From: Tolypocladium sp. Sup5 PDA-1
Taxonomy: Eukaryota > Ascomycota > Sordariomycetes > Hypocreales > Ophiocordycipitaceae
Direction: 5' to 3'
Assembly (NCBI GenBank): GCA_000750105.3
Contig: JPHH03000001.1
Coordinates: 310,001-374,000 of the forward strand
DNA: 64,000 nt
In this document: in pieces, positions 47,779 through 58,336 of the stretch
Layout: each line of letters begins with the position of its first letter
How positions within the stretch are numbered: the stretch's first letter is position 1
Position numbers and translations under genes: made by a program
Notes under the pieces: generated by a model
What the model saw: the letters and a program-made list of their open reading frames with translations, nothing else
Told to the model about the DNA's origin: nothing
Database searches by the model: none

Positions 47779-47786
47779 TATAAATA
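47779..47786 (+). promoter_or_regulatory. TATA box of the small gene at 47931
   Basis: A perfect tataaata lies 145 bases before the start codon, followed by a CA-rich leader, as in strongly expressed fungal genes. Confidence 0.55.
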
Positions 47787-47844
47787 GACCGGCACCAGAA
47801 CCCAGCACCAGACATCACCACATCCTCCAAACAAACATCCGTCT

Positions 47845-47925
47845 TACCCACGACATCACAACAAATCACACCACATCTCATCACATCACAAAAAATCACA
47901 TCACATCGCAATACATCACAACCGG
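47845..47925 (+). repeat. CA-rich leader with repeated acatcaca-type units
   Basis: The leader between TATA box and start codon is almost free of G and made of irregular catcaca/atcacat units over about 80 bases. Confidence 0.7.
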
Positions 47926-47930
47926 CAGCC

Positions 47931-48230
47931 ATGGCGAGCCCATACAGCATCTTCCTCGATGGAAATGACCCGGATCTGTCTGCCGGGCAGTGCCGCTGCC
48001 GGGGTCGGGGCGGGCAGGGAGAGGAGCGGCCATCGCGGCTGCGAAGAGCCCTCTCCCGCGTTCGAATCTTCTTTTACGGCCGTTCTTGCACGGCCTGCCG
48101 GCCTCTTCCTGGCCAACACTCTCCTCGCGTCGACGAGGGAGGCCCCGGCATGACGGCAGCGGATGCCGGACGCTATTACGGTGCGGGACGCCATTACGGC
48201 GCGAATTGGCAGCACCCGTACCTGGGTTGA
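47931..48230 (+). CDS. Small protein of unknown function (tentative)
   Basis: A 99-codon open frame begins with an excellent start context (gcagccATGgcg) behind a TATA box and an unstructured CA-rich leader. The protein starts MASPYSIFLDGNDPDL, has a basic Arg-rich middle with CRCRGRG and a further CTAC motif, and ends in Gly/Tyr/His-rich repeats (GRYYGAGRHYGANW). No signal peptide or known domain is seen. The promoter layout is stronger evidence than the protein itself. The coding frame may be interrupted by an intron I cannot place, or the transcript may be non-coding. Confidence 0.45.
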   Translation: MASPYSIFLDGNDPDLSAGQCRCRGRGGQGEERPSRLRRALSRVRIFFYGRSCTACRPLPGQHSPRVDEGGPGMTAADAGRYYGAGRHYGANWQHPYLG

Positions 48231-48712
48231 CCGGGAGGAACTAGTTGGGTTCATCTGGTAGTTTGGGGTGACGGGGGGGAAAGGGGTCGGGGGGAGGATG
48301 TCAAAAAGGGGTCCGCACTTTGCACGGGTGTGGTGGGTGACGGACTCGAGGGCAATGTTGGAGAACCTGTCGGGTATACACTCCTTTGTCCATGGAATGG
48401 ACGGTTTCCTTTGTCAGCGAGCACTGTTGCGGGTTTGCAGATATGGAGTTGGCTTGCCCGGGGCCTGTGGAGTTACACGATGTTCACGAAACCAATGCAA
48501 TCAATACGACCATCCACCAAATTTGCCTAGGTGAAGTAAAGTCATAAGTTAATTCTTTTGCACAGTAGTACCTGCTTGCCCCGGCGCGACGCCATAACAC
48601 GAAACGAAACTCCTGCCCAATGCTCAACTTGCGCCTGTCGCCACCACGGCAAGGAGCAACTGGGCTCATGAAACGAACACCAACGTGAACGGACAGCGTA
48701 GAGGCTCGCCCG
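48231..48712. other. Convergent intergenic region
   Basis: 3' regions of the small gene and the second SDR-type gene. No gene was seen. Confidence 0.55.
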
Positions 48713-49486
48713 TCACATCTTTGCCAGCGCGTCGTTCTCAACGACCCTGTCCTTCCACCCGTCGCAGGCCACCTTGACCATGGCCCTGCCGACCTGGCTC
48801 GTCTCAATAGTCGCGGATGCGTGGTGCCCGCCGACGAGTTTCCTCGACGCCGATGTGGGCGGCGGCGGGGGCATGTCCGGAGACGTGAAGCTCGCGGGAC
48901 GCAGTATGTACGTCTCAAAGGCGTTCTTGTGGGCGTCTGCGACTTCGCACAGGCCCTTTTCGGCCTCGCCGACGGACCGGCGCGGGTCGCTGATGAAGAG
49001 GAGCGACTTTTTGGTCTTCTCGGCCTGCTTGCTGCTGCAGAAGACGAAGCGGAACTTGGCGCCCTCGGGTGTCTTGTCGGCCAGTTGTTCGCAGAAGATT
49101 TTGGCGGCGGCGATGGGCAGCTCGACGCCGACCTTGCGATATGTCCCCTTGTCGTTTTTGAACTGGTCCATCCTCCCGCCGATGGCCCTGGTCTGGTATT
49201 AGCCGCACGGCATTTCCTCGCATCATACGCGCCAGCAAAGGTTCCAGCCTTACCATATGCACGCCTGCGCGCCGTCCAGCCGGCGCATCAGGGCCTCTGG
49301 GTACTGGGCAAAGTCCTGGTGCATCACCACCTCGGCCTTGGGGTGGCTCTCGACGTCCATGGAGACGGCCCTCCGCGTCAGGATGACCACTTTCGTGATG
49401 CGCGGGTCCTCGAGGCAGTGCTTGACGACTTCCCGGCCGGCGTTGCCGGTGGCGCCGGTGACGATGACTTTCATGGAACCCCTCAC
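48713..49486 (-). CDS. NAD(P)-binding Rossmann (SDR/HTATIP2-like) protein, second copy type
   Basis: Two exons, 49486-49254 and 49187-48713, encode 235 aa. The 66-nt intron ends in ACCAGACCAG; only the second of the two AGs gives an open frame (CIWAIGGRMDQF), the first creates a stop. The N-terminus has VTGATGNAGREVV, then VVILTRRAVSM after strand 2. FRFVFCSSKQAEK sits where the other family member has its VYVSGEGA segment. The protein is a diverged relative of the 252-aa protein at 20542-21300; HQDFAQYPEAL here corresponds to HKDFETYDSKVL there. Substrate unknown. The promoter carries a triple 15-bp repeat and a triple 13-bp repeat. Confidence 0.78.
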
Positions 49487-49730
49487 CGGCAGTGACGATG
49501 ACGCTTTCGTGGGAGAGCCGGGTGCTTATGAGAGCAACTCTGCAGCGGCAGGCGGTGTCGGGCCAGGCGACTGCGGAAGAGGTCGTGTCAGCTGTTGGGA
49601 AACATGAACATGTTGAACGGGTGTCGACGATGGCCATCGTCGGTGGGCGCAAGTGGGAAGGGGCGGGACGGAGAGGCCGGAGGACGGGAAACTCCAAGTT
49701 CTCCAGGGGCTTTATGAGTGCGCGAGACCT

Positions 49731-49775
49731 CGACACGCGGGCTCTCGACACGCGGGCTCTCGACACGCGGGCTCT
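49731..49775 (-). repeat. Triple 15-bp tandem repeat upstream of the second SDR-type gene
   Basis: Three perfect copies of cgacacgcgggctct lie about 245-290 bases before the start codon. Confidence 0.9.
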
Positions 49776-49908
49776 CGTCTCCGCGGGAGCGATGTCTGAG
49801 GCGCTGGCGCTTGGCCTTGCAGTGCCGCGCTTGGCATCGCGCCGCAGCGGAACAGCCAAGCATCTGCCATGATTCAATTCAGGTGCAGGTCGCGGGGTCT
49901 CGGTAATC

Positions 49909-49946
49909 AAGCATGGAACCAAAGCATGGAACCAAAGCATGGAACG
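49909..49946. repeat. Triple 13-bp tandem repeat
   Basis: Two full copies of aagcatggaacca and a third lacking the last base, ending aagcatggaacg. Confidence 0.9.
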
Positions 49947-51175
49947 TAAGGTAGTGTTAAAATCTCCCACCTTGCTCTTGCTCTTTGTTCTTTTTCCTCT
50001 TTGGCAACCGTAGTTCCGTCCTTGGAATACTATCCCGTGTCCCCGGTCGGTTGCTTTGGCCAGGAACGGAGACCCGTGCGCTGGCCGATGCCGGGGCGAT
50101 GCGAGGCGACGCTGCCGACGTCACCGCAGCCTCTTCGCGGAGACGTTGTTGCCGGTAAGGATGACGAGCGATCAGCGCAGCAGAGGCGATGTGTAGGGCC
50201 GTGATGAGGAATCTTCCGAGCAGCGATGAGATGAGAAGGCGAAAGGGCGAAAGGGAAACTTGGTTCTTGTGAAAAGAAATGTTTGCCCAGCCTGGCGTGT
50301 GCCTCTCGGCTCTGCGCATCCGATTGCAGAGGCAGAGGCAGAGGTGCAGTGGTGCCGGGTATGCGCCCCGGGCCTGTCGCGGAAATAACCCCTGCCACGA
50401 ACGGCTGACCTTGGCCTGAAGCAGAGCTAACTTTACCACGCGATGGACGGCCAACAGCGATCGGGATGAAACAGGCAGGCTGTTGCCGACGTCAATGCTA
50501 CCAGCCAGCTGCCGTTCTCTTCTCCTTCTCCTCATCAGCCTGTGCCTGGCAGCATAAACCAGTCAAAACGACCACCCTGCGCGGCAATGGCGGCGGAGTC
50601 AATCCCTGGACTGCGGAGCCGCCAGTGGAGGGACCGCGGGAGCATGCACAGGGATCGATCGCTACGGAGCTCGGTGCGGGAGCGGGACCGACGAACTGAT
50701 TCAGCTGGAGACGCGCGACATGTCAAGCGCAACCGCAGATGCCGCGGCCGTGGTGTTTCGGAACTTGCATCACCAGTGCACCACGCCTCGCGCATCACAT
50801 CTATTTGTACGGAAATAGCAGTAAACAAACACCCACACGCCAACGGCCCGGGATCCGTACCCCGTTCCCCGAACAGCGCGCCGCTTGCCCGCCGAATCGG
50901 CAGCCATCATGTGACGGGCGCGATGCCGTCTATCCGTTCGGCTGCTCCGTTGCTGACGTGAAATGCATGACACACGCCGGCCACGCGCTTATCGTCAAAC
51001 ACATCTCGACTTCTGCCAGGATGGACGGGACGGGTCGGCTGCCTCGGTCCCCCACGTCACATCCCGATAAACTTGACTTGGTAAAGTCGGCCAAGTCAAT
51101 GCGCCTGTAAAAGGCATACCGCGGCATTCCGGCTTCTCCGCCAACCGGGCAAAGCATTGAAGCGCTCTGCAACTC
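49947..51175. other. Intergenic
   Basis: 1.2 kb with a gcagag triplet repeat near 50328-50347. No gene was seen. Confidence 0.5.
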
Positions 51176-52041
51176 TCAAAAGGCTGTCGCTGCAGCGATC
51201 CCCGACCCGCCATTGCCAAGCATCGGCGTGTTGCCGCGTTGCCTCCACTGAGATGCGGTTCTCTTGACTGTTGAGAGTTACTGTCAGCGCTCAATTCCCC
51301 CCGCAGGCATGGAGACTTACAATCTTCCCACGTCACGGGCTGCTTCAAATCCCCGCTCGCCTCTTTCCACAGCCGGGCGGCCCAGCACGTCGCCAGGAGG
51401 TCCAGGTCCTTTTCCTCCAGGGCCACCTTGACGTCCAGCCGCGGCAAGGTCTCCAGGTTGCCATCCTCTCTCCGCCTCGGCCTCGTCTCAACCGCAACGA
51501 CAGCTCCGTCCATGTTCTTCCACAAGACCTGGCCGTCGCCGCCTCGCAACCGGCTGGACAGCGACATCTCGGCTCTGAAGTGGTCCTCGGCGGTGCACGT
51601 CGACCACCCCGCCACCGAGGGCGAGAGCTTGACGCTCTTGTATGCGCGCTTCCTGCTCGTCTGACCGTCGATGACGACAGGGGCCCGGAGATCTCTGAGC
51701 GAGTAGAAATACTTCGTCTGGAAGTCGTAGATGTGGTCGAGGCGGGACTTGATTCGCCCCTCGCCGTCGTTGTCCGAGAGTCGGTACCTGACCTTGTCGA
51801 CGCCGTAGACCTTTGACGTTGCCGAGCACGGTGCGCTGCTGAGCTGGTAGAGGATGCGCGAGGGCGGGACGGATGGGTAGACGACGCGGCCGTCTAGGAT
51901 GAGCGTGAAGCCCTCGCTGCCTGGGAGTTGTCCGCTGGGCTGTTGGCTGTGCTCGTAGGCGGGTGGTTCTGGACTCGTCACGGTGGAATGTCCGCTGGGC
52001 TGTTGGCTGTGCTCGTAGGCGGGTGGTTCCGGACTCGTCAT
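51176..52041 (-). CDS. Fungal protein of unknown function with PPxY motifs (possible tubby-like fold)
   Basis: Two exons, 52041-51321 and 51267-51176, are joined in phase 1 (GTAAGT donor, CTCAACAG acceptor) and give 270 aa. The N-terminus carries two tandem 20-residue copies of a TSPEPPAYEHSQQPSG block, each with a PPAY motif that could bind WW domains such as those of Rsp5/Nedd4 ligases. The rest is a single domain starting GFTLILDGRVVYPSVPPSRILYQL, with alternating strands (KVRYRLSD, TKYFYSLRD, RKRAYKSVKL) and ending in a helix (DLDLLATCWAARLWKEA). This pattern recalls tubby-like/phospholipid-scramblase-like proteins, but that is a guess from strand layout. The initiator ATG lies inside the first repeat copy; the equivalent position in the second copy is GTG. 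Confidence 0.7.
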
Positions 52042-52048
52042 GGTGGAA
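51929..52048 (-). repeat. 60-bp direct duplication
   Basis: Two head-to-tail copies, 51929-51988 and 51989-52048, differ at only two positions, both C/T transitions. The copy boundary falls within the coding sequence and preserves frame. Confidence 0.92.
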
Positions 52049-52891
52049 TTGTTCTTTGCGTCGGGGCAAAAGTGTAGCAAGATGCGTCTCTACCCTCGTT
52101 CGTACCGACAAGACCGGTGGCGTGGGCGACGTTCAAGCTTAAGTATATGCCCCGAGTATCATCGTCCATCCATGTCGAGAGGCAACATTGTCTTGGCGGT
52201 CAGCCCATGCGTGTCGCGTCCATGGGTATTTGAACCGCCGTGACGTCAGAAAGACGCCCGACGAGAGCGACGCCTTGTGCAACAGCCTCTGAACAGGGGC
52301 ATGAGCGCACCTTCCTATTCAGCCATTGGTTTTCCCAACGGCCGTCTCTCACTGGCGGTCAGGGGGAGGAAGGGTCTAGCAGGGGACTTGAGCCCTGTAG
52401 CGGCGGAGGCAGCACAGCCCACTCCCCCACGGGCGATGCAACGCAGGCCCTAGGTACGGATAGAGTGGTGTAACTCGAGATGGACTCACATCGGCCGGGC
52501 AGATCAAGTGGATATCTTGTTGTTTGCGTGGCTTGTATCGTCCAACGGAGCCTTCCGTTGCTTCGAATTGGGCCACTGGCAAAGCTCAATGGCGTGGCAG
52601 AGTTGAGCCTCGGACAGACCTCGTTTCCCTGATGTCGGCTGGTATTCCATGGAAGCCCAAGGAATGGGTGCAAGTACTGACTCGGATGCATCCAAGACAT
52701 TATGGATCCGCGACATGTCGTATTACCGGATTACTCCGTAGTCCGTAGTCCGTACCGTTTCTTGATGCAAGAAGCAAACACAGTCGAGGGTGTCCGTAAG
52801 CGTTCTATTCATTCATCAAGGACACCCATATTAATCTATCACCCATAAACTCCCGTTCCGTTGATCCATTCATAAACCGTAACCTCCCCCC
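52049..52891. other. Intergenic
   Basis: Contains a TACTCCGTA motif at 52732-52740 extended by two further gtccgta units. No gene was seen. Confidence 0.55.
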
Positions 52892-53956
52892 CTACCCCGT
52901 CCAGCTGAGCACGGTCTGGTTGAACTTCTCCAGCTGCGCCCCGTCCGTCGCCCACGTCGTCAGCAGCCGCACCACCGCCCAGTCGGCGCCGCACTTTTCC
53001 CACACGTAAAAGGCAAAGTCCTGCTGCAGCTGCTTGACCAGCCCCAGCGGCAGCACCGCAAACACCTGGTTCGTCTCCGTGGCCGCGCGCAGCGCGTAGC
53101 CCGCGCCCACGATGGACCGCGAGAGCTTCTCCGCCGCCGCGTTGCCGCGCCGCGCCAGGTCAAAGTACAGGCTGCCGCGGAAGAGCTCGGCGAACTCGAC
53201 GCCCATGATGCGGCTCTTGGCCAGCAGCGAGCCGTGCTGCTTGACGAAGAACTCAAAGTCCTCGGCCAGCTGGGGGTGCTTGACCACGACGGCCTCGCCG
53301 AGCAGCGCGCCGTTCTTGGTCCCGCCGATCCAGAAGATGTCCGTCAGCTCCATGATGTCGCCCAGCGTCATGTCGTTGGTCGCCGACGTCAGGGCCGCGC
53401 CGATACGGGCGCCGTCCATGAACAGCAGCAGGCCCTTGTCCTCGCACAGCAGCTTGATGGCCGTCAGCTCCTCCTTGGAGTACACGGTGCCCACCTCGGT
53501 CGCGTTGGAGATGTACACCAGGCGCGGCTTCGCCATGTGCGGGTAGTGCCAGTTGTCGTCGAGCGCCTTGCCGATGCTCTCGGGCGTCAGCTTGCCGTTC
53601 TCGGGCGCCACGTTGATGATCTTGTGGCCGCTGGCCTCGACCGCGCCCGTCTCCCGCGTCACGATGTGGCCGGAGCTGGCGGCGATGACGGCCTCGTGCG
53701 GCCGCAGGCAGGCCGCTATGGAGATGGCGTTGGCCGAGGTCCCGCTGGGGACGAAGAAGATGCCGACATCGTCGCGCCCGAGGTGGTCGCGGATGTGCTG
53801 CCGGGCCGCGGCGCTGTACCTGTCCTTGCCGTAGCCCGTCTCCTGGGTGGTGTTGCTGGCGATCAGGGCCTCGAGCACCTGCGGGTGGGCGCCCTCGCTG
53901 TAGTCGTCCAGGAAGCTGTACTTTTCCTTGGGGGCAAAGATGTTTGCGTCGGGCAT
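52892..53956 (-). CDS. PLP-dependent threonine aldolase family enzyme (low-specificity type)
   Basis: A single exon of 354 aa from the ATG at 53956. Upstream codons in the same frame are a gttggt-repeat leader reached only through a TTG, so they are not used. The fold-type I signature is clear: FFVPSGTSANAIS (residues 68-80), LVYISNATEVGTVY, FMDGARIGAAL with Asp181, and the PLP-binding lysine Lys214 in FWIGGTKNGALLGEA. This GGTKNG form belongs to the bacterial-like low-specificity branch rather than the GLY1 branch. The family cleaves threonine or allo-threonine to glycine and acetaldehyde, or acts on related beta-hydroxy amino acids. No transporter or partner gene is adjacent. Confidence 0.88.
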   Translation of the reverse strand: MPDANIFAPKEKYSFLDDYSEGAHPQVLEALIASNTTQETGYGKDRYSAAARQHIRDHLGRDDVGIFFVPSGTSANAISIAACLRPHEAVIAASSGHIVTRETGAVEASGHKIINVAPENGKLTPESIGKALDDNWHYPHMAKPRLVYISNATEVGTVYSKEELTAIKLLCEDKGLLLFMDGARIGAALTSATNDMTLGDIMELTDIFWIGGTKNGALLGEAVVVKHPQLAEDFEFFVKQHGSLLAKSRIMGVEFAELFRGSLYFDLARRGNAAAEKLSRSIVGAGYALRAATETNQVFAVLPLGLVKQLQQDFAFYVWEKCGADWAVVRLLTTWATDGAQLEKFNQTVLSWTG

Positions 53957-55256
53957 GATGCTGGTTTCTCGTCTCTCTATGCTGGTGTTGGTGTTGGCGT
54001 TGGTGTTGGTGTTGTGCGAACCGTCGACCTGCGAGCTCAATCCGCGCCGGAGATACCGGTCTAGTAAATGCAGAGGCGCTGCCCAACAGAAACGAGCGAC
54101 AACGATGTAGGGGCGCGGTTTATAAGTCTAGGCACGAATAGTTGTTGAGACAAAGCAAGGTTGGCTCGCGCCCGGTCTCGCTGATGTTATTTAATTCTGC
54201 AGCGGGGGACGTCGCCAGCGTCGCCGTGGCCCGCCGCGTGCCGACACAGGCCGGTGAGTGCTTTGGCGAATGTCGCGAAGCATTTCGACGGGCAAAAGTG
54301 GGCTTACGGGTTGGGCTTTTGCCTGTTACGGGATGTCGTAGGAGATCTGTTAGTCAAGAATTGCCCACAATGGCGACTCTAGTCCGCCGACGGATCCGCC
54401 AACGCGTTTGGCGACGGTGGCACCGATGGCAAACACCGGCGGTCCCTCAAACCCCGGGTGACGAAACCCTCGTGACTCTTTGGCTGGGGGCAGAGATGAT
54501 AAACTCGGTGAGGGCGATCGTGAGATGCACCAGTGGTGGCTGGGGAAACAAGTCGCCGATGTCGGTGGATGCATCGTGGGCACGGTTAGTTTCCAACAAC
54601 ATGCAAGCCCCATGATCCTACACCGACACAAGCCAGACATTTTGCGGGGTCTCCAGGAGATGCGGCGGGGAGATCATGGAGACGGCGCCGTCGGTTCAAC
54701 TGCATGTCATCAATATTGAGCCGTGCCGTCTGGTGTGCCTCGTAACCCTGATGGCCGGCAGATCGGATTCACACAACGCTGCAGGAGCCTCTGATCGGCC
54801 AAATCAAGACCGACGACGGCCCGGATGGCTCTTTAGCGAGTGCACCAATGCCGGGTGCCTCAACGACGGGGAGCCTCCGAGTCGCGGGTGCCGATGGGTA
54901 CGGAGTACGCCAAGCTTTGCTATACGATCCAGTGCCGGCCTGGTTCGAGAACACGCAGCTCGTGGCTCTCCTTCTGGTGACGGCTGATGGTCTGATACGC
55001 GATCAGCTATAAGAGGGCGGTCATATGCCTGCCGCCGACAGGTCGTGAGACGCAGCGAAGGGGTCCCAATACGTCATCATGTATATTAAATAGGTACCTG
55101 ACTGCTCTCGAGTTTCGCTGCAGCGTTGGGCTTTGTGAGGTTGCTGTGCGGCGTCGTGTTAGTCGAAGAAGAATCGCCCGGCTGAGTTTGCTGTACGATT
55201 TGCCATGGCAAGGCGGTTCGTGCCTACTATGGCTGTAGACTATCCCCAGCACCAAC
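53957..55256. other. Intergenic
   Basis: The first 60 bases hold a gttggt/gttggc hexamer repeat in the leader of the aldolase gene. A TACGGAGTA motif is at 54899-54907. No gene was seen. Confidence 0.55.
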
Positions 55257-56417
55257 TCAAGCAACCAGCTTGTTCAGCCGCTCCCTGAGCTTGGCCACCG
55301 ACCGCGCGCCCCTCATACTCTCGTGGGTCGCGACAAAGTCATCCAGCTGCTCCAACGCCGCCACGTTGAAGGCCCTGGGTGCCGGCTGCAGCTTCCGACG
55401 CACGTACTCGTCGTTGATGCGCTTGTTGTGGAGCGACATCTCCAGGAACTGTCGGTCATACGAGCTGGTCAGCATATCCGTGATCAGGCCGCCAAAGACG
55501 TCGATGTTGGTGATTGCTTCGATAAAGTACTCTCTGTCACTCCAAAAGTGCATGCCCTCGGGCGCGCCAGTGTTCCATCCAGGGATGCCCGCGATGAAGA
55601 GCGGCGGATGGATGGCGGCCGGGCCTGGGACCAGGCGAGCGTCGTCCCAGTCCACGATGCTGTGCTGAGTTAGCTCGACTGAAGAGTAGGGGAGAGGATT
55701 GATTCAAGTGCAGACTTACCCCGAGAGTCCGTTTCCTTGGACAACCACGTCGAGCGACTGCATGAAGCCGTAGTTGACTGACGCGTATCCATGCTCCACC
55801 TCGGGCAGTATATGCTCCTTCATGCCGCGACGGTAGAGGTAGTGGATCGGGTCGCCCCAGCCGGATTGGCCGTCGAGGGCGCGGATCAGGCCGCGGTCAA
55901 CCTCCTTGAGAAGCCACTTCTCATAGTCCATCGGTTCGTCTGTGCCTTCGAGTCAGCTTTACGGAACTCGGCCGGCATTCACTGTCCACTCACATGTGCC
56001 CTCGGGAGCCCGGAGAGAAACCGTCCACGTCGCATACATGACCTCGGCAAGGTCATCAAGAATCGCCCTGCGCTGCGCACCACTCATCTTCTCAGTGTCC
56101 CAGGCATGCAGCACCTCGCCGGGGACGTAGCTGAGGACATTGTACTTGTCCGTCTGGCGGATCACGGTCGGGAGCTTCGTCGTGGGGCGCAGCTCCTGGA
56201 CGCGCTTCAGCTCGTCCAGCCCCTTGTTGGCATACTTGGCGAAGCCGGCCTCCTTGGGGATGCGAAGGATGAAGCGGTCGTTTTTGGAGGACTTGATCTC
56301 GTAGACGTGGTTGTACCAGCCGCGAATCGGACCGCGGACGGCGTCGAAGGTGTCGTCAAGGGCCGAGGACAGGTCGGCCAGGGCAGAGACCACGGCCGGA
56401 GAGGTTGCAGTCTCCAT
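55257..56417 (-). CDS. APH-fold phosphotransferase-like protein with altered catalytic loop
   Basis: Three exons, 56417-55994, 55939-55720 and 55659-55257, join in frame to 348 aa (introns 54 and 60 nt). The N-lobe has YNHVYEIKSSKNDRFILRIPKE with the probable ATP-binding Lys/Arg region, and LSYVPGEVLHAWD at the hinge, as in fungal aminoglycoside-phosphotransferase-fold proteins. The C-lobe should carry HGDxxxxN; here it reads HGYASVNY (residues 191-198), so both the catalytic Asp and the brace Asn appear as Tyr. The second metal-binding motif IVDWDDAR (Asp218) is kept, followed by VPGPAAIHPP. The protein may therefore be catalytically dead or use a different base. The alignment over this loop is mine by eye. 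Confidence 0.8.
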
Positions 56418-56994
56418 GGTGATGAAGCTGCGGCGGGTGGAATGACGAAAGTGAATTCAGAAGAGAGAAATGTCGAACAGGTCGAAGAGCTATTTATACC
56501 CGCCGTTGCTGGGCAAACTACCGCCAGGCTCCAGTGACTCGTCCCATGATTTGTTTGTTGGTTGCAATCGTGCAGTGATTCACTGCACGTAAAACTTGGC
56601 ACTGGGGTTGGCGACGACGAAGGCAAGTTGACTCAGATGGGCAGCAAACGGCATTTGCAAAGATAGCAAAGTGAAAACGTCCATGTAGAGAACAATAGGC
56701 AGACAATATCTCAATCGCTGGCGAGGAACCCACATCCATGAGAGACCAGATGCGCTCGACTCCCATGAAACACCACCCACGCGACGAGCCTACAGTCTCC
56801 ATCGCCTTGTGCTCATTCAGATCACTCGACGCACTAGTTGCGGCCGATGTGCCGGTGGTTGGGGTTTCCATTGGACCCGTAGTCGTTGCAGGGGCACGTG
56901 TACCTATACACTGTCTAGACTTGCCGGTGCCATCCGTTCAGGGGATCTTGATGCTGGATCCTTCTGCTCCGGAATCCCCAGCTCCTCGGGGCCC
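56418..56994. other. Intergenic
   Basis: Promoter of the APH-like gene and 3' region of the frameshifted gene. No gene was seen. Confidence 0.55.
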
Positions 56995-57430
56995 TTAGGG
57001 GAATACCCGCAAAAGGCCCACAAAGTCTTTGAACCCGTACTTTTCAAGCAGCAGCTTGACAGCCTCGGAGAAGGCCTCGCTCGCCCGAGGGCTCCCGCCA
57101 AACTCACACCCGTAGGGCATCCAACTGCCGGGTCGCAGCTCATACGGCCGCCCGGCAGTCGGCCCCGTGGAGCTTATCGGACCCGTCCTTGATGCGCACG
57201 GCCTGGAGGGTCTTTCCAAAGTCGAAGAGGCCCTCGCCGGCCGGGGCTTCAGACCGGCGGTGCACGAGGGTCATGCTCTCGGAGTCATTTTGGCTGTGAA
57301 GTGCGACGAACTTCTGGACCTCGGCGGGGAACTCTTCGACGTTTTTGGTTTGGACGGCCTCGTGGGCCCCCTCGAGAGAGGGGACCGTGCAGATGACGGT
57401 CGGGTTGCAGGTACATGTAGCGACGGTCAT
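56995..57430 (-). pseudogene. Small frameshifted gene of unknown function
   Basis: From the ATG at 57430 a frame encodes MTVATCTCNPTVICTVPSLE and continues through GLFDFGKTLQAVRIKDGSDK to a stop at 57140. In the +1 frame coding character continues without break: YELRPGSWMPYGCEFGG, then a helix EAFSEAVKLLLEKYGFKDFV and a stop at 56995. The two frames meet near 57145-57155 at a gcggccg run; one base too many there explains the shift, and the total length becomes a multiple of three (144 aa) without it. An alternative is a 61-nt intron with a GTGCGC donor and an unusual GAG acceptor, which also restores the frame but removes residues that look coded. I do not recognise the family. Confidence 0.55.
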
Positions 57431-58336
57431 GGCGTCTATCGTTATTGGGCTTTTGAATGGACTGCTTGAGTTGAGAAGTCGTCTGGTGGTGGTACTGTTC
57501 GTGATCTGCTTGTGATGGTGGCTTCCACGATGAGGAGATGCCCGATCCTTTATACCTGGATTTTCGACGCGAAGCCTCACAGCACTTGCAGTCGTCCATG
57601 AAGGCTCGTCAAACTTCAAGGCTTCGAGGCGAACATTGTGACCCTTCGACCACCTGTCGTGCTGCTTGCAAGAATGGCCTCCCTTGAGAAGGGTCGTATT
57701 GAATATACTGGACTGCATTATTCGCCCTGTCGAATGCGTCGAAATGGGCTTGTTATGTGCGTAGAAACACAACGGCAGTCCTTCAAGCCATGAGCAAGCA
57801 CCGCCGGCGATTACGGCCGGCCGTCTTGGTAAATTGATTGCTCTCCCTCAGTGCCATCAAGGAGGCTGTTGGCACGCCGTCCTTGCCGGTTTCATGCCTC
57901 TGCAAGGGATGGAAGCAGAGGTCTGGAATTCACTGTTGGTTCGCCAGCGTCCACCATTGAACTGGTCCACAAACATTGAGGCCTGGTCCGAAATAAGGGA
58001 TTTCCTGGGAAGTTTGTGAACAGTGGCTGTCTCATGAAGCAAGCGCCGTTCGGCGTCTCTCTGTCGCCAACTTGCTGCGCTTTTGGGACCACATCTGGCC
58101 ATGGCGTACTCGTGACAGTCGCTTCCGCCTGGTTGAAGTCGTGAAGTAGGCGTTTCCATCTCGTCGCATATCGTCAATTGAGCCGTCATCTCCAATCTGC
58201 ACGCCAGCACTCGTAGGCATCGACCAAGATATTCCCTCGCGAGAATACCGTGATGCCCTTGTAAGCGCGTCCGGGAAACAATCATGGAATCATGATCCAG
58301 GACCATGATTCTGCAAGATGGGTAATTGCCTCTCCG
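57431..58336. other. Intergenic
   Basis: No gene was seen; short frames only. Confidence 0.55.

Noticed and set aside
53957..54040. N-terminal extension of the threonine aldolase frame with Asn-Thr repeats
   Set aside because: Reached only through a TTG codon; the hexamer repeat is leader sequence and the conserved protein begins at the ATG at 53956.
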